From NCBI RefSeq assembly GCF_000424985.1, contig NZ_AUKX01000037.1:1-58690 (forward strand): a DNA stretch of 58,690 nt, read 5' to 3'. The translations under genes were made by a program, and so were the position numbers. This document shows, piece by piece, positions 1-8,460 of the stretch. The notes under the pieces were generated by a model that ran no database searches, was not told the DNA's origin, and was given only the letters and a program-made list of their open reading frames with translations. Numbering within the stretch: the first letter of the stretch is position 1; the number at the start of each line of letters is the position of its first letter. Source of the stretch: Arenibacter latericius DSM 15913 (GTDB lineage: Bacteria > Bacteroidota > Bacteroidia > Flavobacteriales > Flavobacteriaceae).

Positions 1-4
1 AACA

Positions 5-286
5 TTAATAGAGCTTTAGTAGCTTGCTGATCAATGGAAGTTGTGAGGTGTCCAATCGTAGCCGGACTCCATTAGGGTAAATCAATTCTATGCTTCCCGT
101 TATTTCCGATTTAGGATGGATGGCAACAAATCCCCCGCTCACGGATGCCTCCTCTTGTGCTTTCTTTTTCTTCCAGTAATAGAAGGTGGAGGGCAAAAGG
201 CCCTTTTCCTTGCAAAATTCTCTACCGTTAAGGGAACTGTCCTCAAATTCCTCGATAAGGGCAAACATTTTCTCTTCCTTACTCAT
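5..286 (-). CDS. IS66-type element accessory protein TnpA-like
   Basis: The 93-residue protein has the layout of the small first ORF of IS66-family elements. A short helical DNA-binding N-terminus carries the motif FCKEKGLLPSTFYYWKKK (residues 24-41), followed by a C-terminal segment ending in IELIYPNGVRLRL. In IS66 elements this gene precedes tnpB and the transposase; on this strand those would lie to the left, outside the window. No transposase is visible here, so I cannot tell whether the element is complete. Family assignment comes from motif recognition. Confidence 0.75.
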   Translation of the reverse strand: MSKEEKMFALIEEFEDSSLNGREFCKEKGLLPSTFYYWKKKKAQEEASVSGGFVAIHPKSEITGSIELIYPNGVRLRLDTSQLPLISKLLKLY

Positions 287-359
287 TATATACTAATTTA
301 TGGGCAAAGCTAGATGCAGGAAATTAAGTTAACAATATGTGTTTGGTGGGATGCATACG

Positions 360-530
360 GTGTAAAGGGGAGTCTCACCCCTAAACCTCTCACAGAACCG
401 TACGTGAACCTCTCGATTCATACGGCTCTTGTCATACAGTCGGTAGGCCTAAATAGTTAGACCAGTTTATATCCCAGTTCCCAATGGTAGAACAGATTTG
501 GATATGACTTTGTAATGTAGGACATTTATT
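360..530 (-). mobile_element. 3' remnant of a group II intron (domains V and VI, end of the intron ORF)
   Basis: Read on the minus strand, positions 428-395 form the 34-nt domain V hairpin (GAGCCGTATG, apical loop, CGTACGGTTC). It is followed by a domain VI-like hairpin (GGGGTGAGACTCCCC) ending near position 360. Upstream of domain V, an open frame reading NLFYHWELGYKLV and stopping at 459-457 resembles the C-terminus of an intron-encoded reverse transcriptase. No other RT domain lies between 530 and 776, so this is a 5'-truncated, inactive remnant. Its exact 5' break is unknown. Confidence 0.7.
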
Positions 531-793
531 AAAACAACCTAATATTATAATTAAAATAGATATATCTACCCTTAGTAAAGGAAACTCATTGTTATCTCCT
601 TCGGAAGTCCTAAAGACTCAACATTGATAACAATTCACCAGCCCATTTGGAAATACTGGAGCATCCTGACCCCTAAGCTATTTTCTCTCTGGTTTTTGTT
701 TATTTAATAGATACTATTAAATAAAATCCTATTTTCATCAATTAATAGGTCGTTTTAAAACGTACTGCCGGTAGTTTGTATTTAGAAAAAGCT

Positions 794-2047
794 ATGAGTA
801 AAACAATAAGATTAAACAAGGCTTTACGCGAATTAAATATCTCGCTAGATAGGGCCACCGAATTTCTTGCTTCAAAAGGTGAAAACATTGAGGCTAGACC
901 AACCACCAAATTGAACGAAAAACAATATAATCTACTTGTAAATCAATTTGAATCATTTAAAAATAAACGATTAAATATCGTATATAATTCAGAGCAAATA
1001 CAAAAGACCTTACAAGAATTAGCAAGGGTAATAGAAACATCCAATATTCAAAATTTAAACCAGGTACTAGAGACCAATTTAGATTCAACAATCTCAAAAA
1101 GACAATCGGTTTTAAATTTGACCAAAGCATTTAAAGATGGGAAATTGGTATTAGTTTTAGGTGCTGGAATATCTTTGGATTTTGGTATTCCAACTTGGAA
1201 TAGTCTTTTACAAAAATTAATGGTTCATACAATAGAAAAGGATAATGAAAAATCTAATCTTTTATCGAACTTATTTAATAAAATATTCACCCCAACCCCT
1301 CTTATTGCTGGTCGATATCTTCAGAATTATTTTGAGAATAACAATTCGTCATTTGAAAATATGGTAAGAGATGTTATCTATGAAAAAGTAAAGAAAGAAA
1401 CAAAATCACCACTATTAGAAGAAATAGTTAAACTATGTGTAGCACCTGGAAAGCGTCCAAATTTGGACTCCATAATAACTTATAATTTTGATGATATTCT
1501 AGAATACAAATTAGAAGAAACAGAACTGGATATTCCGTTCAAATCTATTTATGGCATTGGTATGGACGTTCGAAATGATGAATTACCAATATATCACGTT
1601 CACGGTTTTCTTCCTGAAAATAAAAAACTTGATAAACTAAACGCAATTACGTTTGGAGAGAGAAATTATCATCAGCAGTATTCAGATATTTATAGTTGGA
1701 ATAATATTGTTCAAATTAATAAATTCAGAGAAAACGCGTGTATATTTATTGGAAGTTCGCTGACCGACCCAAATATCCGAAGGCTTTTAGATATAGCCTT
1801 AAAACAAAAAGGTAATAATAGAAAACATCACTATATTTTCAAGAAAAAAATTAACAAGTTATCCCTAACTAGTAAAATTGAATTCGATGACTCTTCAAAA
1901 AAAGAAGATATATTAGATTTGCTAATAAAAATGTATGAACGTTTTGAGGAGAACGACTCCTCTTCCTTTGGTGTAAAAACAGTTTGGGTAAACGAATGGA
2001 ATGAAATACCTGAAATTCTAAAATCAATAAGAGAACACGCAACCTAA
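794..2047 (+). CDS. SIR2-like NAD-binding protein with an IF-2 N-terminal-type domain
   Basis: The protein is about 417 residues from ATG 794. I prefer this start over TTG 776 because the IF-2-like segment begins right there with MSKTIRLNKALRELNIS. Residues 1-55 resemble the N-terminal domain of Bacteroidota translation initiation factor IF-2 (SLDRATEFLASKG, then a KLNEKQYNLL helix). After a helical linker comes a SIR2_2-type Rossmann domain: VLVLGAGISLDFGIPTW (about residues 119-135), TYNFDD (about 229-234), YHVHG (about 267-271) and FIGSSLTDPN. SIR2 domains of this type in defence islands (Thoeris, DSR-like and related systems) consume NAD+ after phage sensing. That role here is inferred from the family and from the restriction locus next door. 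No membrane segment or signal peptide is seen. Confidence 0.8.
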   Translation: MSKTIRLNKALRELNISLDRATEFLASKGENIEARPTTKLNEKQYNLLVNQFESFKNKRLNIVYNSEQIQKTLQELARVIETSNIQNLNQVLETNLDSTISKRQSVLNLTKAFKDGKLVLVLGAGISLDFGIPTWNSLLQKLMVHTIEKDNEKSNLLSNLFNKIFTPTPLIAGRYLQNYFENNNSSFENMVRDVIYEKVKKETKSPLLEEIVKLCVAPGKRPNLDSIITYNFDDILEYKLEETELDIPFKSIYGIGMDVRNDELPIYHVHGFLPENKKLDKLNAITFGERNYHQQYSDIYSWNNIVQINKFRENACIFIGSSLTDPNIRRLLDIALKQKGNNRKHHYIFKKKINKLSLTSKIEFDDSSKKEDILDLLIKMYERFEENDSSSFGVKTVWVNEWNEIPEILKSIREHAT

Positions 2048-2318
2048 CTTTGGATTCTATGCAAAGTACCAATCCCTAACATGGGGTTCTCACAATAAGC
2101 CAATCACAAATTCCACGAAAATAATTCCAAGTGTAACCTTCACAAAAAGAATATGACAGTTGTAAAACTAATTTTTAGCTCAACATAAAACACCTTTCCC
2201 AGTTCATATTGATGGCACCAACCACCTTCTGGTATTGTAAGAAATATCAACTAATTCATACTCCCTACCTCCATTTTGTTTCGTATCTTTAACGGTTTAA
2301 TCAACCGCAATTTCATTT
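2048..2318. other. Intergenic region upstream of the WYL regulator
   Basis: This AT-rich, 271-nt stretch contains no convincing ORF. A TATCTTTA sequence about 30 nt before the regulator start is a possible -7 element, but no matching -33 element is clear. Nothing else is recognised. Confidence 0.3.
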
Positions 2319-3329
2319 ATGGCCATTACTAAAAATGCACTCATCAGGTATCATGCGCTAGATAGGTGTTTTAGCAATCCCGGCAAGAATTATGATATAA
2401 GCGCTTTGTTGGAGGAATGCAACAAGGATTTGTACGAAGCCAATCCAGATTCGGATGGCATACAACGCAGACAGCTCTATGACGATATTAAGTTTATGGA
2501 GTCATCCCAAGGCTGGTCCATAGACCTAGAAAAATTCAGAAATGGACGAAGGGTGTACTACCGGTATGCCGATCCCAATTTCTCCATAAAAAAGGAACCG
2601 ATCAACGAACTGGAAGCAGAGCAAATAAAGTCGGCCATGCTGATTCTAACGCGCTTTAAGGGACTCCCTCAATTTGAGTGGATCCACGAATTGTTGCCTA
2701 AACTGGATCAGACTTTTAAGCTATCTAATCAGTCGCAGGAAATTATGAGTTTTGAAAACAACGAGTTTTTAGAAGGTTTAGAGCATATTGCTCCGTTGTT
2801 CAAAGCCATCCTCTACAAACAGACCCTAAGCATCACCTATAAAAGCTTTAAGAGTGAGGAGGACACCGTACTTACCTTCTCCCCCTATCATTTAAAGCAA
2901 TACAACAATCGCTGGTTCTTGTTTGGGAAAAATGGTGATTATGAAAGCCTTACCAATCTGGCCTTGGACAGGATAGTAAAGATTGAAAACTCCAGCATCC
3001 CCTATATTGAAAACACGGAGGTAGATTTTAACGAGTATTTTGAAGACATCATTGGGGTGTCCAAATCGGCCGGAGCGGAGGAAGTGAAAATCGTATTACA
3101 GGCCGTGCCAGATCTAGCTCCTTATATAAAGACCAAACCCCTTCATGGATCGCAACGGACTATTGTTGAGAGCGATCAAGGATTTACCTTTTCTATACAG
3201 GTGATTCCTAATTACGAATTGGAAAAACAGCTGCTAGCTTTTGGAGAACAACTCAAAATATTGGAACCAGCAGAACTTAAGGAGAAAATTAAGCTTAGAT
3301 TACAACAAAGTCTTAACAATTTTGATTAG
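2319..3329 (+). CDS. WYL-domain transcriptional regulator of the restriction locus
   Basis: The 336-residue protein has an N-terminal winged-helix segment (about residues 1-75, including IQRRQLYDDIKFMES) and a central WYL domain. The WYL core is recognisable as FSPYHLKQYNNRWFLFGKN (about 190-208), followed by the LALDRIVKIE strand. WYL regulators bind small ligands or nucleic acid and often repress defence operons (BrxR/CapW-type). It lies 61 nt before hsdM on the same strand, so it probably controls the restriction genes. Length and layout are normal for the family. The ligand is unknown. Confidence 0.85.
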   Translation: MAITKNALIRYHALDRCFSNPGKNYDISALLEECNKDLYEANPDSDGIQRRQLYDDIKFMESSQGWSIDLEKFRNGRRVYYRYADPNFSIKKEPINELEAEQIKSAMLILTRFKGLPQFEWIHELLPKLDQTFKLSNQSQEIMSFENNEFLEGLEHIAPLFKAILYKQTLSITYKSFKSEEDTVLTFSPYHLKQYNNRWFLFGKNGDYESLTNLALDRIVKIENSSIPYIENTEVDFNEYFEDIIGVSKSAGAEEVKIVLQAVPDLAPYIKTKPLHGSQRTIVESDQGFTFSIQVIPNYELEKQLLAFGEQLKILEPAELKEKIKLRLQQSLNNFD

Positions 3330-3390
3330 TGCACTTCTGATGCACACAAAACCTATATATTTACCATCGCATTAAAATAACGAGTATTAT

Positions 3391-4929
3391 ATGAGTACAG
3401 GAGAATTAAAATCGCAGATAGACCAGATATGGAATACCTTCTGGACCGGGGGGATCTCCAATACCATTACTATTGTAGAACAACTCACCTACCTTATCTT
3501 CATTAAGGATTTGGACGAGACGGAAACCCGTAACGAACGTAAGGCCAAGCGCGGTTTTAGTTACACCCCCATCTTTGGGGAACATCAGCAAAACTTCCGA
3601 TGGAAGAACCTTAAGGAAATGGACGTAAACGATCGTCACAATATTTTTAGCAATACCGTGGATGGTATCTTTCCTTTTATACGTTCCTTAGGAAAGGAGA
3701 AAAGTTTGTTCAGCACCTATATGCAAGGCGCCTCCTTTGGTATTTCAAAACCAGTGGTATTGGATCAGGTGATGGAAAAACTGGAACGCATAGATATGAC
3801 CAACCAAGATACCAAGGGCGATATCTATGAGTATTTACTCTCCAAATTGGAAGGCGGGGGTACGGCCGGTCAATTTAGAACACCGCGTCATATCATTAAG
3901 CTCATGGTAGAGCTGATGAAACCTACGCTGGAAGATACCATCTGCGACCCATCCGCTGGAACTGCCGGTTTCTTGGTAGCTGCCAAGGAGTATATAGATA
4001 AGCACACCGAACTTACGGAGCTGGACAAATACAGCGATCATATCAACCAGACCATGTTCAACGGAACTGAGTTTGATGCTACTATGCTGCGTATTGCTTC
4101 CATGAACCTATACTTGCACGGAGTAGAGGAACCCAATATTGTGGATGTAGATGCGGTGAGCAAGGACAATACCGTTTCGGACGCCTATTCCTTGGTATTG
4201 GCCAATCCACCCTTTAAAGGCACCATAGACAAGGAGAGTATTGCACCCGGATTACAGAACGTTACCAAGACCACTAAAACAGAACTATTGTTTTTGGCCT
4301 TGATCTTGCGTCAATTAAAGACTGGTGGCCGTGCAGCCGTTATTGTTCCGGACGGGGTGTTGTTTGGCAGTGGCAAGGCTCATAAGAGCATCCGGCAGGA
4401 AATTGTGGCAAACAATAAGTTGGAAGCGGTGATCTCCATGCCTTCCGGGGTCTTTAAGCCCTATGCAGGAGTAAGTACCGCCATCATCATCTTTACCAAA
4501 ACAGGCTCTGGCGGAACGGACAAGGTGTGGTTCTACGATATGGTGGCCGATGGGAAGAGTTTGGACGACAAGCGAAACCTGTTGGTAGACCAGGAGCTTT
4601 TTGAGGCCTTTAGTTTTGGCGAAGGGGCCGAGGCCCTTACCGAAGCGGAGCAGAAAGCCCTGCACGATAATTTCAACCTGCCCGATATTATACGGCGTTA
4701 CCCTAACCGAAATTCGGATTCCGAAGCGAACCGAAAACGTACGGAACAGAGCTTTTTGGTACCGTTTAAGGAAATTAAGGAGAACGACTGGGACCTGAGC
4801 ATCAACCGCTATAAGGAAATCGTGTATGAAGAAGTGGAGTATGATGCACCAAAGGTGATTATTGAAAGAATAAAAACCTTGGAACAAGAAAAAGCCAAAT
4901 TATTGGACACTTTGGAAAAACAAGTATAA
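3391..4929 (+). CDS. hsdM: Type I restriction-modification methyltransferase subunit HsdM
   Basis: HsdM is the adenine-N6 methyltransferase subunit; with HsdS it methylates the recognition site and with HsdR it forms the restriction complex. This 512-residue protein has an N-terminal HsdM helical domain (about 8-140), then the SAM-binding motif DPSAGTAGFLVAA (from about residue 186) and the catalytic motif NPPF (about 272-275). A late motif reads PDGVLFGSGKAHKSIRQE. Its C-terminus is a coiled coil (ERIKTLEQEKAKLLDTLEKQ). Length is normal for the short HsdM class. The gene is followed directly by the hsdS reading frame. A TATATTTA sequence just upstream could be its own -7 element. Confidence 0.95.
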   Translation: MSTGELKSQIDQIWNTFWTGGISNTITIVEQLTYLIFIKDLDETETRNERKAKRGFSYTPIFGEHQQNFRWKNLKEMDVNDRHNIFSNTVDGIFPFIRSLGKEKSLFSTYMQGASFGISKPVVLDQVMEKLERIDMTNQDTKGDIYEYLLSKLEGGGTAGQFRTPRHIIKLMVELMKPTLEDTICDPSAGTAGFLVAAKEYIDKHTELTELDKYSDHINQTMFNGTEFDATMLRIASMNLYLHGVEEPNIVDVDAVSKDNTVSDAYSLVLANPPFKGTIDKESIAPGLQNVTKTTKTELLFLALILRQLKTGGRAAVIVPDGVLFGSGKAHKSIRQEIVANNKLEAVISMPSGVFKPYAGVSTAIIIFTKTGSGGTDKVWFYDMVADGKSLDDKRNLLVDQELFEAFSFGEGAEALTEAEQKALHDNFNLPDIIRRYPNRNSDSEANRKRTEQSFLVPFKEIKENDWDLSINRYKEIVYEEVEYDAPKVIIERIKTLEQEKAKLLDTLEKQV

Positions 4930-5131
4930 ATATGTTAAGAATCTTTACCTGTTTCGATTTCAGGTAAAGAGAATAAAATTATTTATACATGATGAACCTT
5001 TAGAAAAATTAAAAAGAATATCAGAATTAAAGTCTGAAAGCACAATCTTAAAAGTATTACCTATCAAAAATCTAACTAAAATATCACAATATATAGAGCA
5101 AGTAAGAGGAGTTTCATATGGTAAAGCTGAT

Positions 5132-6250
5132 GTGTCAGAAAAACCAATAGATGGATATATACCCATACTTAGATCAAATAACATTAAAAATTCCAATATA
5201 GACCTAGAGGATTTAGTATATGTGAACCCGTCAAGAGTTAAAAATAGGCAATTTCTTAGGTCGGGTGATATATTGATAACTGCTTCAACGGGAAGCATAA
5301 AAGTAATCGGAAAGAATGCATACTGCGTTAAAGATTATGATGCCTCTTTTGGTGCTTTTTGCAAAGTTGTTCGACCTAAAAATATTGAGGCGACTTATTT
5401 GAAACATATGTTTCAATCTCCTCAGTATTTTAGTTATATTCAGAATGTTGTTAATGGAGCTAATATTAATAATATTAAGAATGAGCATTTAGATAATTTC
5501 AAAATCCCCCTCCCCCCCCTTGCCACTCAAAAGCGCATCGCACAAATCTTGGATGATGCGGCGGCCCTGCGCGATAAAACCGCCCAACTCCTCAAAGAAT
5601 ACGACGCCCTAGCACAGTCTATCTTCTTGGAGATGTTTGGGGATCCGGTAACTAATCCGAAGGGGTGGGATTCAGAAACAATTAATAACTGTAGTAAGAG
5701 AATTCAAATCGGCCCATTTGGATCCCAATTACATCAGTCCGATTATCAAGATTTTGGTTTTTCTTTGGTTAATCCAACAGATATTATTGACTCTAAAATT
5801 AATATAAATAGATGTAGAAAAATAGATAAGAATAAATTTGATTCATTAACTAATTATCATTTAGAAATAGGGGATATTATTATGGCAAGGAGAGGAGATT
5901 TAAGTAAAATAGCTTTAGTCCAAGATAGAAATTTATTTTGTGGTACTGGAAGCCTTTATATTCGTTTCAATAATAGAATCATTCCAACTTTCTCAAAATA
6001 CTATATTTCGCATAGTTCAACTATATCAAAGCTATATGAAAAAGCAAGAGGTATTACCATGGCGAATTTAAATAAATCAATAATAAAAAATCTTGATATT
6101 ATAGTACCGCCAATAGACCTCCAAAACCAATTTGAGGAAAAAATTGCGTTGATAGAGCAGCAAAAGGTACTGGCCAAGCAGGAGTTGAAAGAAAGCGAGG
6201 ATTTGTTTAATTGCTTGTTGCAAAAGGCGTTTAAGGGGGAAATACAATGA
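5132..6250 (+). CDS. hsdS: Type I restriction-modification specificity subunit HsdS (5' end uncertain)
   Basis: HsdS recognises the bipartite target. The frame shows target-recognition domain 1, the central conserved region (IPLPPLATQKRIAQILDDAA, about residues 125-144, then a long helix to about 170), target-recognition domain 2 (GPFGSQLHQSDYQ onward) and the final helix (ENCLLQKAF-type end). The first usual start codon is GTG 5132, but the frame stays open upstream to about 4930 and encodes HsdS-like sequence such as IEQVRGVSYGKADV. The real protein is therefore probably longer, using a rare start or having lost its start by a frameshift near ATG 4932. The gene is more AT-rich than hsdM and hsdR, as is common for exchanged specificity genes. 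Confidence 0.85.
   Translation: MSEKPIDGYIPILRSNNIKNSNIDLEDLVYVNPSRVKNRQFLRSGDILITASTGSIKVIGKNAYCVKDYDASFGAFCKVVRPKNIEATYLKHMFQSPQYFSYIQNVVNGANINNIKNEHLDNFKIPLPPLATQKRIAQILDDAAALRDKTAQLLKEYDALAQSIFLEMFGDPVTNPKGWDSETINNCSKRIQIGPFGSQLHQSDYQDFGFSLVNPTDIIDSKININRCRKIDKNKFDSLTNYHLEIGDIIMARRGDLSKIALVQDRNLFCGTGSLYIRFNNRIIPTFSKYYISHSSTISKLYEKARGITMANLNKSIIKNLDIIVPPIDLQNQFEEKIALIEQQKVLAKQELKESEDLFNCLLQKAFKGEIQ
5506..5519 (+). repeat. C5-T-C8 homopolymer tract inside hsdS
   Basis: Five C, one T and eight C encode the IPLPPL motif at the junction of target-recognition domain 1 and the central region. One extra C would bring a TGA into frame at 5554-5556; one lost C would bring in a TAG at 5610-5612. 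Either slip yields a half-length HsdS with only the first recognition domain. Such tracts are known slippage sites in some hsdS genes (for example NgoAV). Here phase variation is only a possibility. Confidence 0.6.
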
Positions 6251-6675
6251 ACAATAAACAGTTAGCAATGATCAATGATGAACTTCTCTGATTAGGCTTG
6301 ACCGGTTTTAGAAATTGAGTTCATTCAGTGGCGCCCTTTTTGTTCCTTGTTTAAAAAAGAGTCAGGATAAGTATTAATCGGATAAAAAATAATTTTAATA
6401 TAAAGAAAACTAAAATAGGGTCAAGATGGCCGAGAAGAACGTTTAGCACAATTATTATCATTTGGAACATACGCCAGATGAGGTACTTATACCAAAGTCT
6501 AAAGATGACACATTTATTTGTGCACCTAAGGACACTACGGCAAGCAGCAAGCTTGTTATATGGTAAAGTAAGATGTTGTTCATAATTTGAGCTGTTATGT
6601 TTAAGACAGTTAATACAAAGATAACAATATTTATACCTGAAAAGAGTAGCGACATCGTAACCAGAAGTGGTGAAA
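6251..6675 (+). other. Noncoding region upstream of the reverse transcriptase
   Basis: This 425-nt gap separates hsdS from the RT inside an otherwise compact operon. It contains a 7-bp inverted repeat (ATGAACT at 6278-6284, AGTTCAT at 6318-6324). It also has one short frame from TTG 6462 to TAA 6566 (34 residues, starting MEHTPDEVLIPKSKDD) with protein-like composition but no recognised relatives. Defence RTs such as DRT2 and DRT9 are known to carry template noncoding RNAs directly upstream of the RT, so an RNA gene here is plausible. No sequence match to a known one was recognised. Confidence 0.35.
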
Positions 6676-8310
6676 ATGTCGAAAGAGCACTGTTCAATCA
6701 TAAGCCTGCTACTAGTAAATCTTGGCCCTTATTTTAAAACTTATATGGAAGATCATCCTTGGATTAAACTGAAAAAATATCCTCATATTGGTTTCCCTTT
6801 AGAACCTAAGGATATTTCATATTTAGAGAACTATATAACAAACCCTGTTATAATAGCAAAACATAGTTTTCTTCCTTTATTACACCGTACCATTTTTCAA
6901 AGAAAATTTAGAGCAAACACCAACGGCTTTAAAAATAAAAGTAAAAAGCGAAGGCGTGTACATTTAGAACCTAAAGCCCGTGAAATATTCTTTGCTGGTC
7001 ATTTTGATGCACAAATCTATTCGTACTACAGTTACATACTTTCAGAAAAATATGAAACTTTTCTAAAAACCAAAAGTTTTAAGAAAGCTATCGTTGCATA
7101 CAGAAAAATTGAAATTGAAGGCAAAAAGGATAAACACAAGTGCAATATAGATTTTGCATTAGAAGCCTTTCAGTTTATTAAGAATAATAAAGAAAAAGAG
7201 CTTACTGTTATTGTTGCAGATATAACTAAATTCTTTGATAATTTAGATCACAAAATTCTTAAACAAAAATGGTCAGAAGTTTGGGATGCTTCAAAAACAT
7301 TACCTAAAGATCACTACAGAGTGTACAAGTCTCTAATCAATATGAGATATGTAAACGAGGACTTATTATTTAGAAATTATAAGGACAGGATATGGGTTAA
7401 AACGTACATAGAGAACGATTCAAAAAAATCCCAAAAGCGGCAAAAAAGTATTAAGCACAAACGATATTTAAAAGATAATAACGCCATTGCCTATTGCGAT
7501 AAAACTGATTTTTTCAAAAACAGTTTAAACTTAATTACAAAATCCACAAGGTCAGAAGGAATACCGCAAGGAACTGCGCTTAGTGCAACATTAGCCAATA
7601 TTTATATGATGGATTTTGATCAAGCAGTTCAAGATTTTATAGATAGTGATAATGTAAAAGGATTTTATCAGAGGTATAGCGACGATTTAATTATAGTCAT
7701 CCCGAGGGAATTTCAAGAAGAAACCATAAAACGTCTGCGTTCATTGGTATACAATAAAGTAAAACTAGAAATACATACGGACAAAACAAAGGTGTACCAG
7801 TTTCAGGAAGTCAACGGTACATTTAAAGGTTTTGAAGTTGATGAATTAACAGGAGAAAAAACCAACAAAGAATTGGAGTACTTAGGTTTTGAGTATAATG
7901 GACAAAGAGCAATTTTAAAAACGGCTGGCTATTCAAAATTCTATAGAGCGATGAAACGATCCTTCAAACGATCGACATCCCTAGCCATTAACGCCAAAAG
8001 CACTGATGATAAAATTCATAAAAGCGCGTTATATAAAAGGTTCACTTATAAAGGAGCAAAGCGTCGCAAGCTATATACGCCAGATCCTCTAAATCCTAAT
8101 AAGTTCAAAGAAAGTTTTCGCTATGATTGGGGTAATTATCTAAGCTATGTAAATAAGGCTAATGATGCTTTCAGGCATTTCAATCAAGGAGATCAAATCA
8201 AAAGACAGTCCAGAAAGGCCTGGTCAAACTTTCATGTTTTAATGGTTAAATCCCTTAATAAAATTGAAACAAAAAAGAAGTTATCTTCTTCATATAAAAA
8301 GAAAAGCTAA
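6676..8310 (+). CDS. Defence-type (UG/DRT-like) reverse transcriptase within the hsd locus
   Basis: The protein is about 544 residues from ATG 6676; GTG 6667 is an alternative start. Numbered from ATG 6676, the palm motifs are all present: motif A DITKFFDNLDH (about 182-192), motif B GIPQGTALSATLANIYM (about 295-311), catalytic YSDD (about 334-337) and the LEYLGF motif E. Before the palm is the conserved block FFAGHFDAQIYSYYSYIL. There is no maturase or HNH domain as in group II intron proteins, and no retron-type short layout. This fits the unknown-group/DRT class of antiphage RTs. The exact DRT type is not resolved; DRT2-like is my best guess. It sits between hsdS and hsdR, a position that suggests co-operation or a nested defence module. 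The C-terminus is very basic. Confidence 0.85.
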   Translation: MSKEHCSIISLLLVNLGPYFKTYMEDHPWIKLKKYPHIGFPLEPKDISYLENYITNPVIIAKHSFLPLLHRTIFQRKFRANTNGFKNKSKKRRRVHLEPKAREIFFAGHFDAQIYSYYSYILSEKYETFLKTKSFKKAIVAYRKIEIEGKKDKHKCNIDFALEAFQFIKNNKEKELTVIVADITKFFDNLDHKILKQKWSEVWDASKTLPKDHYRVYKSLINMRYVNEDLLFRNYKDRIWVKTYIENDSKKSQKRQKSIKHKRYLKDNNAIAYCDKTDFFKNSLNLITKSTRSEGIPQGTALSATLANIYMMDFDQAVQDFIDSDNVKGFYQRYSDDLIIVIPREFQEETIKRLRSLVYNKVKLEIHTDKTKVYQFQEVNGTFKGFEVDELTGEKTNKELEYLGFEYNGQRAILKTAGYSKFYRAMKRSFKRSTSLAINAKSTDDKIHKSALYKRFTYKGAKRRKLYTPDPLNPNKFKESFRYDWGNYLSYVNKANDAFRHFNQGDQIKRQSRKAWSNFHVLMVKSLNKIETKKKLSSSYKKKS

Positions 8311-8336
8311 AATTAAAGATAAAACCCATTGTTACT

Positions 8337-8460
8337 GGCAAAGATTGGATATAAGGGGGCACCATTCTTTGTCATAAAGACCCGTATTTGATCCTTAGTA
8401 GGAGGTCATGAGTCAGCTACCAGCCCCTACAACCTTGGGGAAGGTTGTTTAATCTTTTTT
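8337..8460 (+). ncRNA. Candidate structured RNA between the RT gene and hsdR
   Basis: Three stem-loops follow one another. The first pairs 8337-8348 with 8362-8373 (12 positions, one mismatch and one G-T pair). The second pairs GTAGG at 8398-8402 with CCTAC at 8426-8430. The third is the terminator hairpin at 8430-8447. A fourth imperfect hairpin lies at 8482-8507. The density of structure starts about 27 nt after the RT stop codon and ends in a U-run, as expected for the 3' part of a transcript or for a discrete RNA that partners the RT. No known RNA family was recognised. Confidence 0.4.
8430..8460 (+). terminator. Intrinsic terminator after the reverse transcriptase
   Basis: A perfect 7-bp stem (CAACCTT, loop GGGG, AAGGTTG) is followed by TTTAATCTTTTTT. 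This would end transcripts from hsdM-hsdS-RT before hsdR. A TATATTTA sequence at 8536-8543 could be the -7 element of a separate hsdR promoter. Confidence 0.7.

Noticed and set aside
4315-4887. 190-residue ORF on the minus strand inside hsdM
   Set aside because: It is a shadow of the intact, motif-rich hsdM frame and shows no domain of its own.
6351-6701. Minus-strand ORFs upstream of the RT
   Set aside because: They are Ile/Leu/Cys-rich with no domain, overlap the RT start and look like chance frames in AT-rich DNA.
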